From CAZXCQ01 sp964639275 (GTDB lineage Bacteria; Desulfobacterota; DSM-4660; Desulfatiglandales; Desulfatiglandaceae), in NCBI GenBank assembly GCA_964639275.1, contig CAZXCQ010000028.1:1-33800 (forward strand): DNA of 33,800 bases. The letters are read 5' to 3'. This document shows positions 14,786-22,867 of the stretch, one piece after another (within the stretch, counting starts at the first letter, position 1; every line of letters begins with the position of its first letter). A program made the translations under genes and the position numbers. The notes under the pieces are model-generated. The model saw only the letters and a list, made by a program, of their open reading frames with translations, was not told where the DNA came from and made no database searches.

Positions 14786-17125
14786 CTAACTCCTTTCTTT
14801 TTTGTTACGGATCGCCTGAATGATCTTATCTGTGGTCAGGGGCAAATCATTAAGCCGGATTTCCCCCAGTGCGTTCGCGATGGCATTTCCTATGGCGGCA
14901 GGAGTAGGTGTGTTGGTGACTTCGGCCCCCCCCTTTGCCGAATAGGCAAACCAGGGATTCTCGCTTTCAAAAAGAAGGACCTGTACAGGGGGATAATCAA
15001 GGGAAGTTGGCATGCGGTAATGATGTAGGTTGGTATTGAGCATCTTTCCCGTTTTCCGGTCGAAGATACCTTCTTCCATCAGGGCATATCCTACGCCGAA
15101 TTCTATACCACCATAGATTTGTGATACACAAAGCTTCGGGTTGATCGCTTTTCCGAAATCATGTGCAGCGGCCATCCTCAAGAGGGTCACTTCCCCTGTA
15201 CCCATATCCACTTCTACCTCTGCAGCCTGGGCACCGAATGTGGCGAACATAGGATCATCAGGATTAGTCGCTCTGCTTCCACTCCCTTTGATGGGCCGGT
15301 CTGGATCTATTTTTTTGCACACATCCTTAAAGGGGATAGATTTGGAACCATCTGATTTTATATAGATTTCCCCGTATTTGGATTCCAGTTGATCCCGCTC
15401 CACCCCCAGCATTTTACCGGCGAGGGCGAAGATTCGGTCCCTGGCTTCTGCAGCCGCCTGCAATACGGCCGGGCCCATCTCGGCAGTTACCCGTGAAGAG
15501 TGTGAGGAAGGGGCATATTTCGTATCCTCCGTATCTCCGGCCATGGGAGTGACATCTTCGAAATTTACCCCCAGTTCCTCTGCCGCGATCATGGAAAAGA
15601 CCGTTTGCTGTCCGGCCCCGATATCCACCACACCGATTAACAAATGGATGGTTCCGTCATTCTTGATGATCACATCCGCATGGGCGGTATTTGGCGTCCG
15701 GCCGCCGCTTCCCTGGTTGGCGATAAAGGCCGCCATACCTATTCCACGTCTCTTTTGGTTTTCCGGAGCATTGTTTAGACCTTTTCTCCTCTCCCACCCG
15801 ATCGCTTCCGCCACCCACTTCATGCATTCGTCCAGCTTTTTACTCCCGTATGGAATGTTGACCTCCCGACCATAAAGGGCCGGAGCGAGATGTGTTTTGC
15901 CAAACTCGGCGTAGTTCTTGAGTCGCAACTGCAATGGGTCTATGCCCAACCGGCGGGCCAATTTGTCCATGTGCGATTCTATTACAAAGATCGCCGCCAT
16001 ATTAAATGGAGCACGGGTCGGTCCTGTGAGTTGCAGGTTGGTGAACACGCCGGTTTGTTCGAGATCCACGTTCGGGCAGGCATAAAGATTGGAGGCATGC
16101 CAGTTGATGCTGATGGGATAGTAGTTGGTTTCAGCTGCGGCCGCGCCGATATTTACAATGGCCCTTTGGGAAATGGCGGTCAGGGTTCCATCTCTCCTGG
16201 CCCCCATCTTCAGATAGAATTTGATATCCCAGCGGTGAGGATGGGCCAAAAACTCCTCCCTTCTTGTCCGCTCTATTCGGACAGGTCTCGCTGTCACAAG
16301 TGAAAGTCTGGCCGCATAAAAAGAGATGCGCTGCGACCAGGCCTTGGAGCCGAACCCGCCTCCCAGGTACTTTACAATTACCCGGACATTCTCTGGATTG
16401 AGGTCGAAGGCCTTGGCCAACGTGCCTTTTGAGTTCCATACCCCCTGAGTGGCATCCCAAATGGTAAGGTCTTTCCCGTCCCAATAGGCAACACAGGCCC
16501 GGGTCTGGATCGTCCCATGGTAGGAAGTCTGGGTTGTATAGATCTCTTCAATGATGACGTCGGCTTGGGCAAAACCTTTGTTTACATCTCCTCGCTTCAC
16601 GACCATTTTTTTTCGGTCGAAAAGCTCCCTTCCGGGATACTCTTCATCGGCAACACAGGGGATAGGCGGACGATTCAGCACTTCCTCCGCATTCAGCATC
16701 GGAGGTAGGATCTCATACTCGACCTCGATGAGTTCCAAGGCCCTTTGCGCGGTATCCACGTCCTCCGCCGCAACTGCGGCTACTTCCTGTCCCTCGTAGG
16801 TGAGGCACTCCGGAAAGGCTATCTGGGGAATTTCGTACCAGTAGGTGCGCCAACCTTTTGTGTTGTCCTTTGTTAATACAGCGTGGACGCCCGCCAGACC
16901 TTCGGCCTTGCGGGTATCAATTTTCAAGATCCTGGCCCGGGGATGCGGGCAGCGGAGGATCTTTCCGTAGAGCATATCAGGCAATCTTATATCGCCTGCA
17001 TACTGCGCACGTCCGGTAACCTTCTCCAGCCCGTCTCTGCGGTTCAGCGACCTGCCGACGATAGTTAACTCTCTGCCTAGAGGGGGAGGGAGAGCCCCTA
17101 CCACGAGCAGTTTGCTTCTATCCAT
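14786..17125 (-). CDS. Molybdenum hydroxylase large (molybdopterin) subunit, first set
   Basis: The 779-residue protein is the molybdenum cofactor subunit of the xanthine oxidase family. It begins with the aldehyde oxidase a/b hammerhead domain (VTGRAQYAGDIRLPDMLYGKIL, from about residue 35) and continues with the cofactor-binding motifs LGGGFGSKAWSQR, TGPTRAPFNMAAIFVIES, VVDIGAGQQT and SSHSSRVT. The catalytic glutamate is present in AKGGAEVTN (Glu735). RBS GGAGGG precedes ATG 17125. It overlaps the 2Fe-2S gene by 8 bp. Likely reaction: oxygen-independent hydroxylation of an aromatic, heterocyclic or aldehyde carbon using water; the substrate cannot be read from the sequence. Confidence 0.92.
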   Translation of the reverse strand: MDRSKLLVVGALPPPLGRELTIVGRSLNRRDGLEKVTGRAQYAGDIRLPDMLYGKILRCPHPRARILKIDTRKAEGLAGVHAVLTKDNTKGWRTYWYEIPQIAFPECLTYEGQEVAAVAAEDVDTAQRALELIEVEYEILPPMLNAEEVLNRPPIPCVADEEYPGRELFDRKKMVVKRGDVNKGFAQADVIIEEIYTTQTSYHGTIQTRACVAYWDGKDLTIWDATQGVWNSKGTLAKAFDLNPENVRVIVKYLGGGFGSKAWSQRISFYAARLSLVTARPVRIERTRREEFLAHPHRWDIKFYLKMGARRDGTLTAISQRAIVNIGAAAAETNYYPISINWHASNLYACPNVDLEQTGVFTNLQLTGPTRAPFNMAAIFVIESHMDKLARRLGIDPLQLRLKNYAEFGKTHLAPALYGREVNIPYGSKKLDECMKWVAEAIGWERRKGLNNAPENQKRRGIGMAAFIANQGSGGRTPNTAHADVIIKNDGTIHLLIGVVDIGAGQQTVFSMIAAEELGVNFEDVTPMAGDTEDTKYAPSSHSSRVTAEMGPAVLQAAAEARDRIFALAGKMLGVERDQLESKYGEIYIKSDGSKSIPFKDVCKKIDPDRPIKGSGSRATNPDDPMFATFGAQAAEVEVDMGTGEVTLLRMAAAHDFGKAINPKLCVSQIYGGIEFGVGYALMEEGIFDRKTGKMLNTNLHHYRMPTSLDYPPVQVLLFESENPWFAYSAKGGAEVTNTPTPAAIGNAIANALGEIRLNDLPLTTDKIIQAIRNKKERS

Positions 17126-17699
17126 TCTTTCCCTCCCTCCTACCCCGGATAAGTGTCATCTTTTCGGCTGCGGTTTTGGCTGCCTCGATGATATTGGGAT
17201 AGCAGCCGCAGCGACAAAGGTTCCCGTCGATGGCCATCCTAATCTCTTCCTTTGTAGGCCGGTACTTGTTTTCCAGGAAGGCTTTGAGGGAGAGAATCAT
17301 CCCGGGTGTGCAAAATCCGCACTGGAGAGCGTCGTGCTCAATGAAGGCCTCTTGAATCGGATGGAGTTGACCATTGACTGCCAGCCCTTCAATGGTCACG
17401 ACTTCCCTACCAGCCGCCTCCACGGCCAGTGTGGTGCAAGAATATACGGGGTTCCCGTCAAGCAGGACCGTGCAGCTCCCGCATTCGGCACGGTTGCAGC
17501 CCACTTTCGTCCCCGTCAAACCCAGCTTTTCGCGCAAGAACTCAGCCAGAGTCATGCGGGAATCGACATCCAGTTCAATGTGTTTTCCATTCACATTTAC
17601 TGAAAGGCGCCGGACCAATCTGGGCAGGTTGTCTTTGTCCTCGGCAACGGAATTATTTCGTGGCTTTTTTCTCTCCTTGGATTTCCTCACAGATGCCAT
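17118..17699 (-). CDS. Molybdenum hydroxylase 2Fe-2S subunit, first set
   Basis: The 193-residue protein carries both [2Fe-2S] sets of the family: the plant-ferredoxin-type site at Cys68, 73, 76 and 88 (GCNRAECGSCTVLL), and the helical site at Cys127, 130, 162 and 164 (QCGFCTPG, LCRCGC). It has a basic N-terminal extension of about 30 residues (RKSKERKKPR) not usual for the family and no Tat motif, so a cytoplasmic enzyme is likely. It is the first gene of the second hydroxylase set and lies 129 bp downstream of the DRE-TIM gene. Confidence 0.92.
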   Translation of the reverse strand: MASVRKSKERKKPRNNSVAEDKDNLPRLVRRLSVNVNGKHIELDVDSRMTLAEFLREKLGLTGTKVGCNRAECGSCTVLLDGNPVYSCTTLAVEAAGREVVTIEGLAVNGQLHPIQEAFIEHDALQCGFCTPGMILSLKAFLENKYRPTKEEIRMAIDGNLCRCGCYPNIIEAAKTAAEKMTLIRGRREGKNG

Positions 17700-17828
17700 G
17701 GATTTATCCCTTCCTCTCTCAAAAGTCCCCGCCCCGGGGGAAATTCCCTTCAGGCAAGGGGAGGCCGTGAATACGCCGCTGGAGTGGATTGTCTAAAGGG
17801 GGAATGCCAAATAAGCCATGAAAAGAAC

Positions 17829-19058
17829 CTATTCAGCGTCGCAGACCTGTGTGTATATCTTCTTGAATTCTTCGTCCGTGACCAGACGTTTTTCGGTTTC
17901 CGAAATCTTTTTGACCTTGCTCACCATTTCGGTTGCCTGCTCTTCAGAAGGTTGAGGCAGACCGTGCTCCCATGCTTTCAGCATCATCGAATATCTTCCA
18001 CTCTTTTTCCCCAGCGCCAGCTCCACCGCCTTCCCACCCACGACCTCATAATTGAGCGGCTCTGCCCGCCCATATCCTTTTTCATTGCGTCGATCCCACA
18101 TCTGCCGGGTGGCGATGCCCACCTCTACCTGAGAAGTCAGGGACCCAACAAAAGGCTTGTACCAGTCGGCCCGGGACATTTCTTTGACCATCGTAGACAT
18201 CTCCTGGAACACTTCCGTCTTGACGCCTGTCTTTACTCCCAGGAGAGCTTCGGCGCCCATGACGATTTCATCCAGCGGCGCGTTGCCGCCCATCCCGTTA
18301 ATGCATGTGTGAACCACCTCGGCCCCGGCCGTGATTCCAGCCAGAGTCGCAGCCGTGGCCAGCCCCCAGTTGTTATGACAATGGACCTCCACCGGAATCT
18401 GCACCCACTGCTTGACCTGGGAGACCATCCAGGCGAAAGCGGGAGGAAAGGCTGATCCACGTGTATCCACGATCGTGACATGGTCTACCTTGCCCTCTCG
18501 AACAACCGGGACAATGACATCCCGCAGGAGATCCAGTGGACTCCGGCTACTTTCCATGAGGAAGAAAGTGACCTTAAGACCGTTGTTTTTGGCAAATTGA
18601 GCCAGTTTAATGATCTCTTCTACCGCCTTGCCCCGGCTCCCCCATATCTTCATGATAATCGGATCCTGGGCGGTTATTTCCATGATGACCCGGTGTACCC
18701 CGGCCTTGAGAGAACGCTCTAGGTCGTCGCGTCGTGCCCTGCAGAAGCAGGCCACCTCGGATCTCTTGATTTCCCACACCATGGCCCGAATTGCATCGAA
18801 ATCTTCCTCGGAGGTGGAAATCATGCCTCCCTCGATGCGTTGCACGCCGGCATCCTCCAGGGCATGAGCTATCTTCAATTTTTCATCCTTCCGGAAGACC
18901 ACCCCCGGTGTCTGCTCGCCATCTCTGAGTGTAACATCATGGATAGCAATCTCCTTGGGCAGCCGCCAATCAGCTCTTACCTCCGGCTCGTAGCAGTAGG
19001 GACTGACCGACCACTTCCCGGGCACCACCCACGGGCTTTCACCTTTAGCTTGAGACAT
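17829..19058 (-). CDS. DRE-TIM metallolyase (HMGL-like; isopropylmalate/homocitrate synthase or aldolase family)
   Basis: About 409 residues. The family signature DVTLRDGEQTPGV is at 41-53, and the metal-binding HCHNNWGLA (about residue 227) and GMGGNAPLDE follow. The LGKKSGR motif near the C-terminus is typical of the LeuA/NifV-like subdomain; there is no LeuA regulatory domain. Family reactions are Claisen condensations with acetyl-CoA or aldol cleavage of 4-hydroxy-2-oxo acids. Beside an FAH-family gene, a cleavage role is attractive but unproven. The start is ATG 19058 (RBS AGGAG, 11 bp); a TTG six bases upstream has better spacing. It is a minus-strand operon member. Confidence 0.85.
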   Translation of the reverse strand: MSQAKGESPWVVPGKWSVSPYCYEPEVRADWRLPKEIAIHDVTLRDGEQTPGVVFRKDEKLKIAHALEDAGVQRIEGGMISTSEEDFDAIRAMVWEIKRSEVACFCRARRDDLERSLKAGVHRVIMEITAQDPIIMKIWGSRGKAVEEIIKLAQFAKNNGLKVTFFLMESSRSPLDLLRDVIVPVVREGKVDHVTIVDTRGSAFPPAFAWMVSQVKQWVQIPVEVHCHNNWGLATAATLAGITAGAEVVHTCINGMGGNAPLDEIVMGAEALLGVKTGVKTEVFQEMSTMVKEMSRADWYKPFVGSLTSQVEVGIATRQMWDRRNEKGYGRAEPLNYEVVGGKAVELALGKKSGRYSMMLKAWEHGLPQPSEEQATEMVSKVKKISETEKRLVTDEEFKKIYTQVCDAE

Positions 19059-19102
19059 TTCCAATTCTTCTCCTTTGCCTGGTTGATAATCGTTGGCTGA
19101 CC

Positions 19103-19891
19103 TTATCGGACCGATGTGGCAGTCAGGGTCACCGTGGGTCTGATTCCGGTGTCTCGGAAATCGAAAAAGGGGTCGATTTTGCGTTTCGCCTCATCGTCAA
19201 AAGGGATGCCTTCGGTTTTGGCCTTTTGTGTTCCCTGCCACCACCCGTGTACGATCTCCGCCTGCTGCTCCAAGTATGCTTTATCGCACACCTTTCCGTG
19301 GCCGGGAAGCACTGCTTGGATATCCAGGTCTTGCAGCAGCTTGAGGGATTCGATCCAATTTTCGGGCAGGGCATCGTGATAGGCCGTTCGGGTCCCGCCG
19401 ACGACGTTATCACCCGTGAAGACTACCTTTTCTTCAGGAATGTGAACGGCCGTGACTCCGGGGGTGTGGCCAGGAGTATGAATGAGATGAAAGGTGTGTT
19501 TCCCAAAATAGAGTGTCATTCCCCCGTGGTAGGTTATATTTGGATACTTCAGTTGATACCCCTCGGGGATTCTGTGGGGCTCAAGATAGAGGATCTCGGT
19601 TCGCTTGGCAATAAAATCGAGATCCATGGTCAGCATGGTCTCCCGGGTTGCTTCATGGGCGATGATCTCCCCCGCAAAGAGCCCGTTGCACAACCAATGG
19701 TCCATGTGGTGTTCCGTATTGATGATACAGCGAATTTCCCCTCGTTTGGCAATCTCCTCCATCCACCCTTGGGCGACCTCAAAATCCACAGGGGTATCGA
19801 TCAGGACAATACCATCATTGGTGACCACAAAGCCAAGATTGCACCCCCGAAACCTATTCTCATAGAATACATTCTCCGTAATTTGTTCCAT
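19103..19891 (-). CDS. MBL-fold metallo-hydrolase
   Basis: The 262-residue protein is a metallo-beta-lactamase-fold hydrolase. Metal motifs are TEHHMDH (residues 59-65), HTPGHTPG, FTGDNVV and LPGHGKV. In the first motif the usual HxHxDH is ExHxDH: position 60 is Glu (GAA at 19712-19714). The rest of the binuclear site is intact. AAGGAG lies 8 bp before the start. In the operon it sits between the FAH-family and DRE-TIM genes, so hydrolysis of a lactone, cyclic amide or thioester intermediate is plausible. The exact substrate is unknown. Confidence 0.85.
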   Translation of the reverse strand: MEQITENVFYENRFRGCNLGFVVTNDGIVLIDTPVDFEVAQGWMEEIAKRGEIRCIINTEHHMDHWLCNGLFAGEIIAHEATRETMLTMDLDFIAKRTEILYLEPHRIPEGYQLKYPNITYHGGMTLYFGKHTFHLIHTPGHTPGVTAVHIPEEKVVFTGDNVVGGTRTAYHDALPENWIESLKLLQDLDIQAVLPGHGKVCDKAYLEQQAEIVHGWWQGTQKAKTEGIPFDDEAKRKIDPFFDFRDTGIRPTVTLTATSVR

Positions 19892-19950
19892 GTGAATACT
19901 CCTTGTATCTTTTGTGAACTGCGTTTCCCTTTATCGCGAAGTTCTCCCCA

Positions 19951-20736
19951 TTATTCTCTTTTTCCAGAATTACTCGACGCCACAACTGTGTTCCTGAGAA
20001 CTCCGATTCCTTCGATCTCCACCTCCATGACATCCCCAACCTTCACATTGCTGCTCCCCGCAGGGGTACCCGTCCAGATGACGTCTCCAGGGCGAAGGGT
20101 CATAAATTCCGAAATATAACTGATTAGCTTTTCCACCCGAAAGATCATGAGGCTCGTGTGGCTATCCTGTCTGGTTTGGCCATTGAGCCTGCTCTTGATC
20201 GACAGGTCATGCGGATTGAGATCCGTGACAAGAAAAGGACCCAGGGGACCGGAGGTGTCAAAGCCTTTGGCCCTTGTAATCCAGCGGTCCTTTTTCATCA
20301 GATCCATTGCCCCCAGCTCATTTCCGCAGGTGTATCCCAATACATAATGGATTGCATCTTTTTCAGATACATTTCTGGCCTGTCTCTTCATGACCACGCA
20401 CAGCTCACCCTCATAGCGCATTTCTCCGGCAATCGCCGGAAAAACCACCTCTTCAAAAGAACCGACCACCGCTGTCGCCGGCTTAAAGAAAAGGATTGGC
20501 TCCTGGGGCTCCTCCTTCAGTTCCCCTTCTTGGAACCGTGCCCGATAGTTCATACCGCAGGCCACCATGATGGTCGGTTCTGCTGGTGCGAGGAGCTTGA
20601 CGTCTGCCAACCGGCAGAGCTCTTTGCCTTTTCCGAAATCACCGTAAAGATCTCCTTCCAACGCGAAGATCTTTTCTTCCCCTTCCAGAATGCCCCACCT
20701 GATCATCCCATTCCACTGGTATCGCAAGATTATCAT
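19951..20736 (-). CDS. Fumarylacetoacetate hydrolase family protein
   Basis: About 261 residues with the FAH-family core: ACGMNYRAR, RYEGELCVVM (metal-binding acidic residues), LGYTCGNELGAMDLM, RAKGFDTSGPLGPFLV and a C-terminal DVIWTGTPAGSSNVKVGD. Such proteins are hydratases, decarboxylases or C-C hydrolases of 2-oxo acids in catabolism of cyclic compounds. The start chosen is ATG 20736, with GGAGAGG 9 bp upstream; upstream TTG 20754 and ATG 20745 are badly spaced. It lies 20 bp after tctA, consistent with translation from a shared message. Confidence 0.88.
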   Translation of the reverse strand: MIILRYQWNGMIRWGILEGEEKIFALEGDLYGDFGKGKELCRLADVKLLAPAEPTIMVACGMNYRARFQEGELKEEPQEPILFFKPATAVVGSFEEVVFPAIAGEMRYEGELCVVMKRQARNVSEKDAIHYVLGYTCGNELGAMDLMKKDRWITRAKGFDTSGPLGPFLVTDLNPHDLSIKSRLNGQTRQDSHTSLMIFRVEKLISYISEFMTLRPGDVIWTGTPAGSSNVKVGDVMEVEIEGIGVLRNTVVASSNSGKRE

Positions 20737-20756
20737 AGAGTTCATCCTCTCCAAAA

Positions 20757-22295
20757 TTAGTTCTCCACGGGATCACGATCTCCTGAACATTCCCTTAAGA
20801 AACTCTCGGTTCTTTGACTTCTCTTTCGTAAAAGCGGGATTAACGATGAAAAGATCACGCCCAATGCAATGATCATCGTTACAGCGGAAATGGCGCTCCC
20901 GAAGAATATCTTGTAGCTCCCCCCAGACATGTTCAGGGATTGAATGAAAGACCGCTCCAGCATCGGACCCAGAATAAGAGCCAGGATCAGCGGGGCACCC
21001 TCGTAACCGAACTTTCTCATGAAATAACCGATCAAACCAAAAATCAACATGACGATTACATCCACTGCATTGTTGTTAATGCTGTAGGATCCGATTAAGC
21101 AAAAGAATATGATCAGAGGAAATAGAATCTGGTAGGGGATCTTCAATATCTTTACCCAGACTCCGATCAAAGGCAGGTTTAATACCAGAAGCATCACGTT
21201 TCCGATATACATGCTCATCACTACCCCCCAAAAGACCTCGGGGTTCTCTTGCAGCAATAACGGTCCGGGCTGAAGGCCGTGAATCAGAAGGGCGCTGAAA
21301 AGCATTGCCAGAATCCCATTGGTGGGAATCCCGATGAGAAATAAGGGGATAAAACCTCCAGAGGTGGCGGAATTGTTGGCAGACTCGGGTCCTGCGACGC
21401 CCTCAATCGCACCGGTTCCAAATTTTTCCGGGTGCTTGGATATCTTTTTCTCCAGGGCGTAGCTCGCAAAAGCCGCCAAGGTTGGCCCACCTCCGGGGAG
21501 AACCCCCAGAATAAAGCCTAGGACAGAACCCCGGACGATCGGCCATTTCGCCCTTGCCCAGTCCTTCAGTGATGGCAAAAGGCCGCGGATTTTCGTTTCA
21601 TAGATCTCCTGCTTCGCCATCTGTTCCATGTTGATCAATACCTCGGAGATGCCAAAGACTCCCATAATCACCGGTACCAACCCGACTCCTTCCGCAAATT
21701 CCATTGATCCGAAATTCAACCGATGCGCCCCGGTCAGAACGTCAATTCCGACAAAGCTAAGAATCAAACCAAAACAGGCCATCACCAGCGCCTTAATTCT
21801 GGATCCCTGAGCAAGATAGATCAATAAGCTCAATCCAAGGACCATCACGGCAAAATATTCAGGGGGACCAAATTTCAATACAAATTCAGCCATCGGATTG
21901 GCGATTAGCATCAGGATCAACACCCCGGCCGTACCGGCGATGAAAGAACCAAAGGCGGATATGCCTAAAGCGGGGCCTGCTCTCCCCTTGCGGGCCATCT
22001 GATATCCATCCAGGCAGGTAATCACGGAACCTGCCTCCCCAGGGATATTGACCAAAATGGAGGTGGTTGATCCGCCGTACATTGACCCGTAGTAGATTCC
22101 GGCCAGCATGATGATAGCAGCCGCCGGGGTCATGTGGAACGTAGCGGGCAAGAGCAGGGCCATCGCCGCCACTGGTCCGACGCCAGGAAGTACTCCCACT
22201 AGAGTTCCGGTCAGTACCCCTAGGAAACAAAAGAGTAAACTCATCGGGAGCAGCCCGACTTTTAATCCCAAAACGATGCAGCTGTAAGTATCCAA
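20757..22295 (-). CDS. tctA: Tripartite tricarboxylate transporter large membrane subunit TctA
   Basis: The 512-residue integral membrane protein has TctA signatures: GVLTGTLVGVLPGVGPVAAMALLLP, GIYYGSMYGGSTTSILVNIPGE, LGFILGVLPGGGPTLAAFASYALEK and GPESANNSATSGGFIPLFLIGIP. About a dozen hydrophobic spans are visible. The N-terminus matches the family only if TTG 22295 is used as start. The final 20 residues are hydrophilic (RKRSQRTESF). With TctB and TctC it forms a secondary, receptor-dependent carboxylate importer. A 116-bp gap without coding sequence separates it from tctB. Confidence 0.95.
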   Translation of the reverse strand: MDTYSCIVLGLKVGLLPMSLLFCFLGVLTGTLVGVLPGVGPVAAMALLLPATFHMTPAAAIIMLAGIYYGSMYGGSTTSILVNIPGEAGSVITCLDGYQMARKGRAGPALGISAFGSFIAGTAGVLILMLIANPMAEFVLKFGPPEYFAVMVLGLSLLIYLAQGSRIKALVMACFGLILSFVGIDVLTGAHRLNFGSMEFAEGVGLVPVIMGVFGISEVLINMEQMAKQEIYETKIRGLLPSLKDWARAKWPIVRGSVLGFILGVLPGGGPTLAAFASYALEKKISKHPEKFGTGAIEGVAGPESANNSATSGGFIPLFLIGIPTNGILAMLFSALLIHGLQPGPLLLQENPEVFWGVVMSMYIGNVMLLVLNLPLIGVWVKILKIPYQILFPLIIFFCLIGSYSINNNAVDVIVMLIFGLIGYFMRKFGYEGAPLILALILGPMLERSFIQSLNMSGGSYKIFFGSAISAVTMIIALGVIFSSLIPLLRKRSQRTESFLRECSGDRDPVEN

Positions 22296-22411
22296 ATCTA
22301 ATAACCTTAAAACAGTAAATGCCGAGGGGCCTCAGGCGGTTACCGTTTCTGACCTTCTCCCGATTCTATAGTTATTGGCCACCCGGAATTGTACCACCTC
22401 AATATCGGCGC

Positions 22412-22867
22412 CTAACCCATTTCCAAAAGCCCTTTCGGTAACTGTGCCTTCAGCAGGACTACGAAAAAATAGTAGGTTAGGGCAATTGTCACCACCGTTG
22501 CGGTCGTGGAAAACCACCACTTTCGGGCCCCGGGTACCTTGAAGAAATAAAACATCAGGAAAAATGAACCAATAATGAATCCGATATATTCAAGGGAAAA
22601 AGCGTAGGCGAATAGAATGGCTAGGGTAACAAAGACTCCCTTTCCGAAAGACGGCCATTCCTTAAATTCCGGGCCTTTTGATCTTTCTTTAAAGGCAATA
22701 ATGATCATGCCGAAAGAGAAGCATAGCAATATTAGACCCACCAGAAAGGGGAAAAATCCAGGGCCGGGATAACTGAGGGTCCCCAGGCCGAACTTCACCC
22801 CCATGCCGCTCACAAAAATGGCCATGAGCAGCCAGAACAATCCACCGTAAAGGTCATATTTTTTCAT
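22412..22867 (-). CDS. tctB: Tripartite tricarboxylate transporter small membrane subunit TctB
   Basis: The 151-residue hydrophobic protein has four predicted membrane segments (about residues 8-28, 38-58, 80-105 and 120-140) and the SYPGPGFFPFLVGLILL motif common in TctB. It starts inside the 3' end of the upstream molybdenum-subunit gene (14-bp overlap), which ties the transporter to the hydroxylase translationally. Confidence 0.9.
   Translation of the reverse strand: MKKYDLYGGLFWLLMAIFVSGMGVKFGLGTLSYPGPGFFPFLVGLILLCFSFGMIIIAFKERSKGPEFKEWPSFGKGVFVTLAILFAYAFSLEYIGFIIGSFFLMFYFFKVPGARKWWFSTTATVVTIALTYYFFVVLLKAQLPKGLLEMG

Noticed and set aside
17784..18455. A 223-codon plus-strand frame in the island
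   Set aside because: Antisense shadow of the DRE-TIM enzyme gene; the translation is rich in His, Cys and Arg without family signatures.
19226..20119. A 297-codon plus-strand frame
   Set aside because: It is the complement of the MBL and FAH-family genes, whose motifs are unambiguous on the minus strand.
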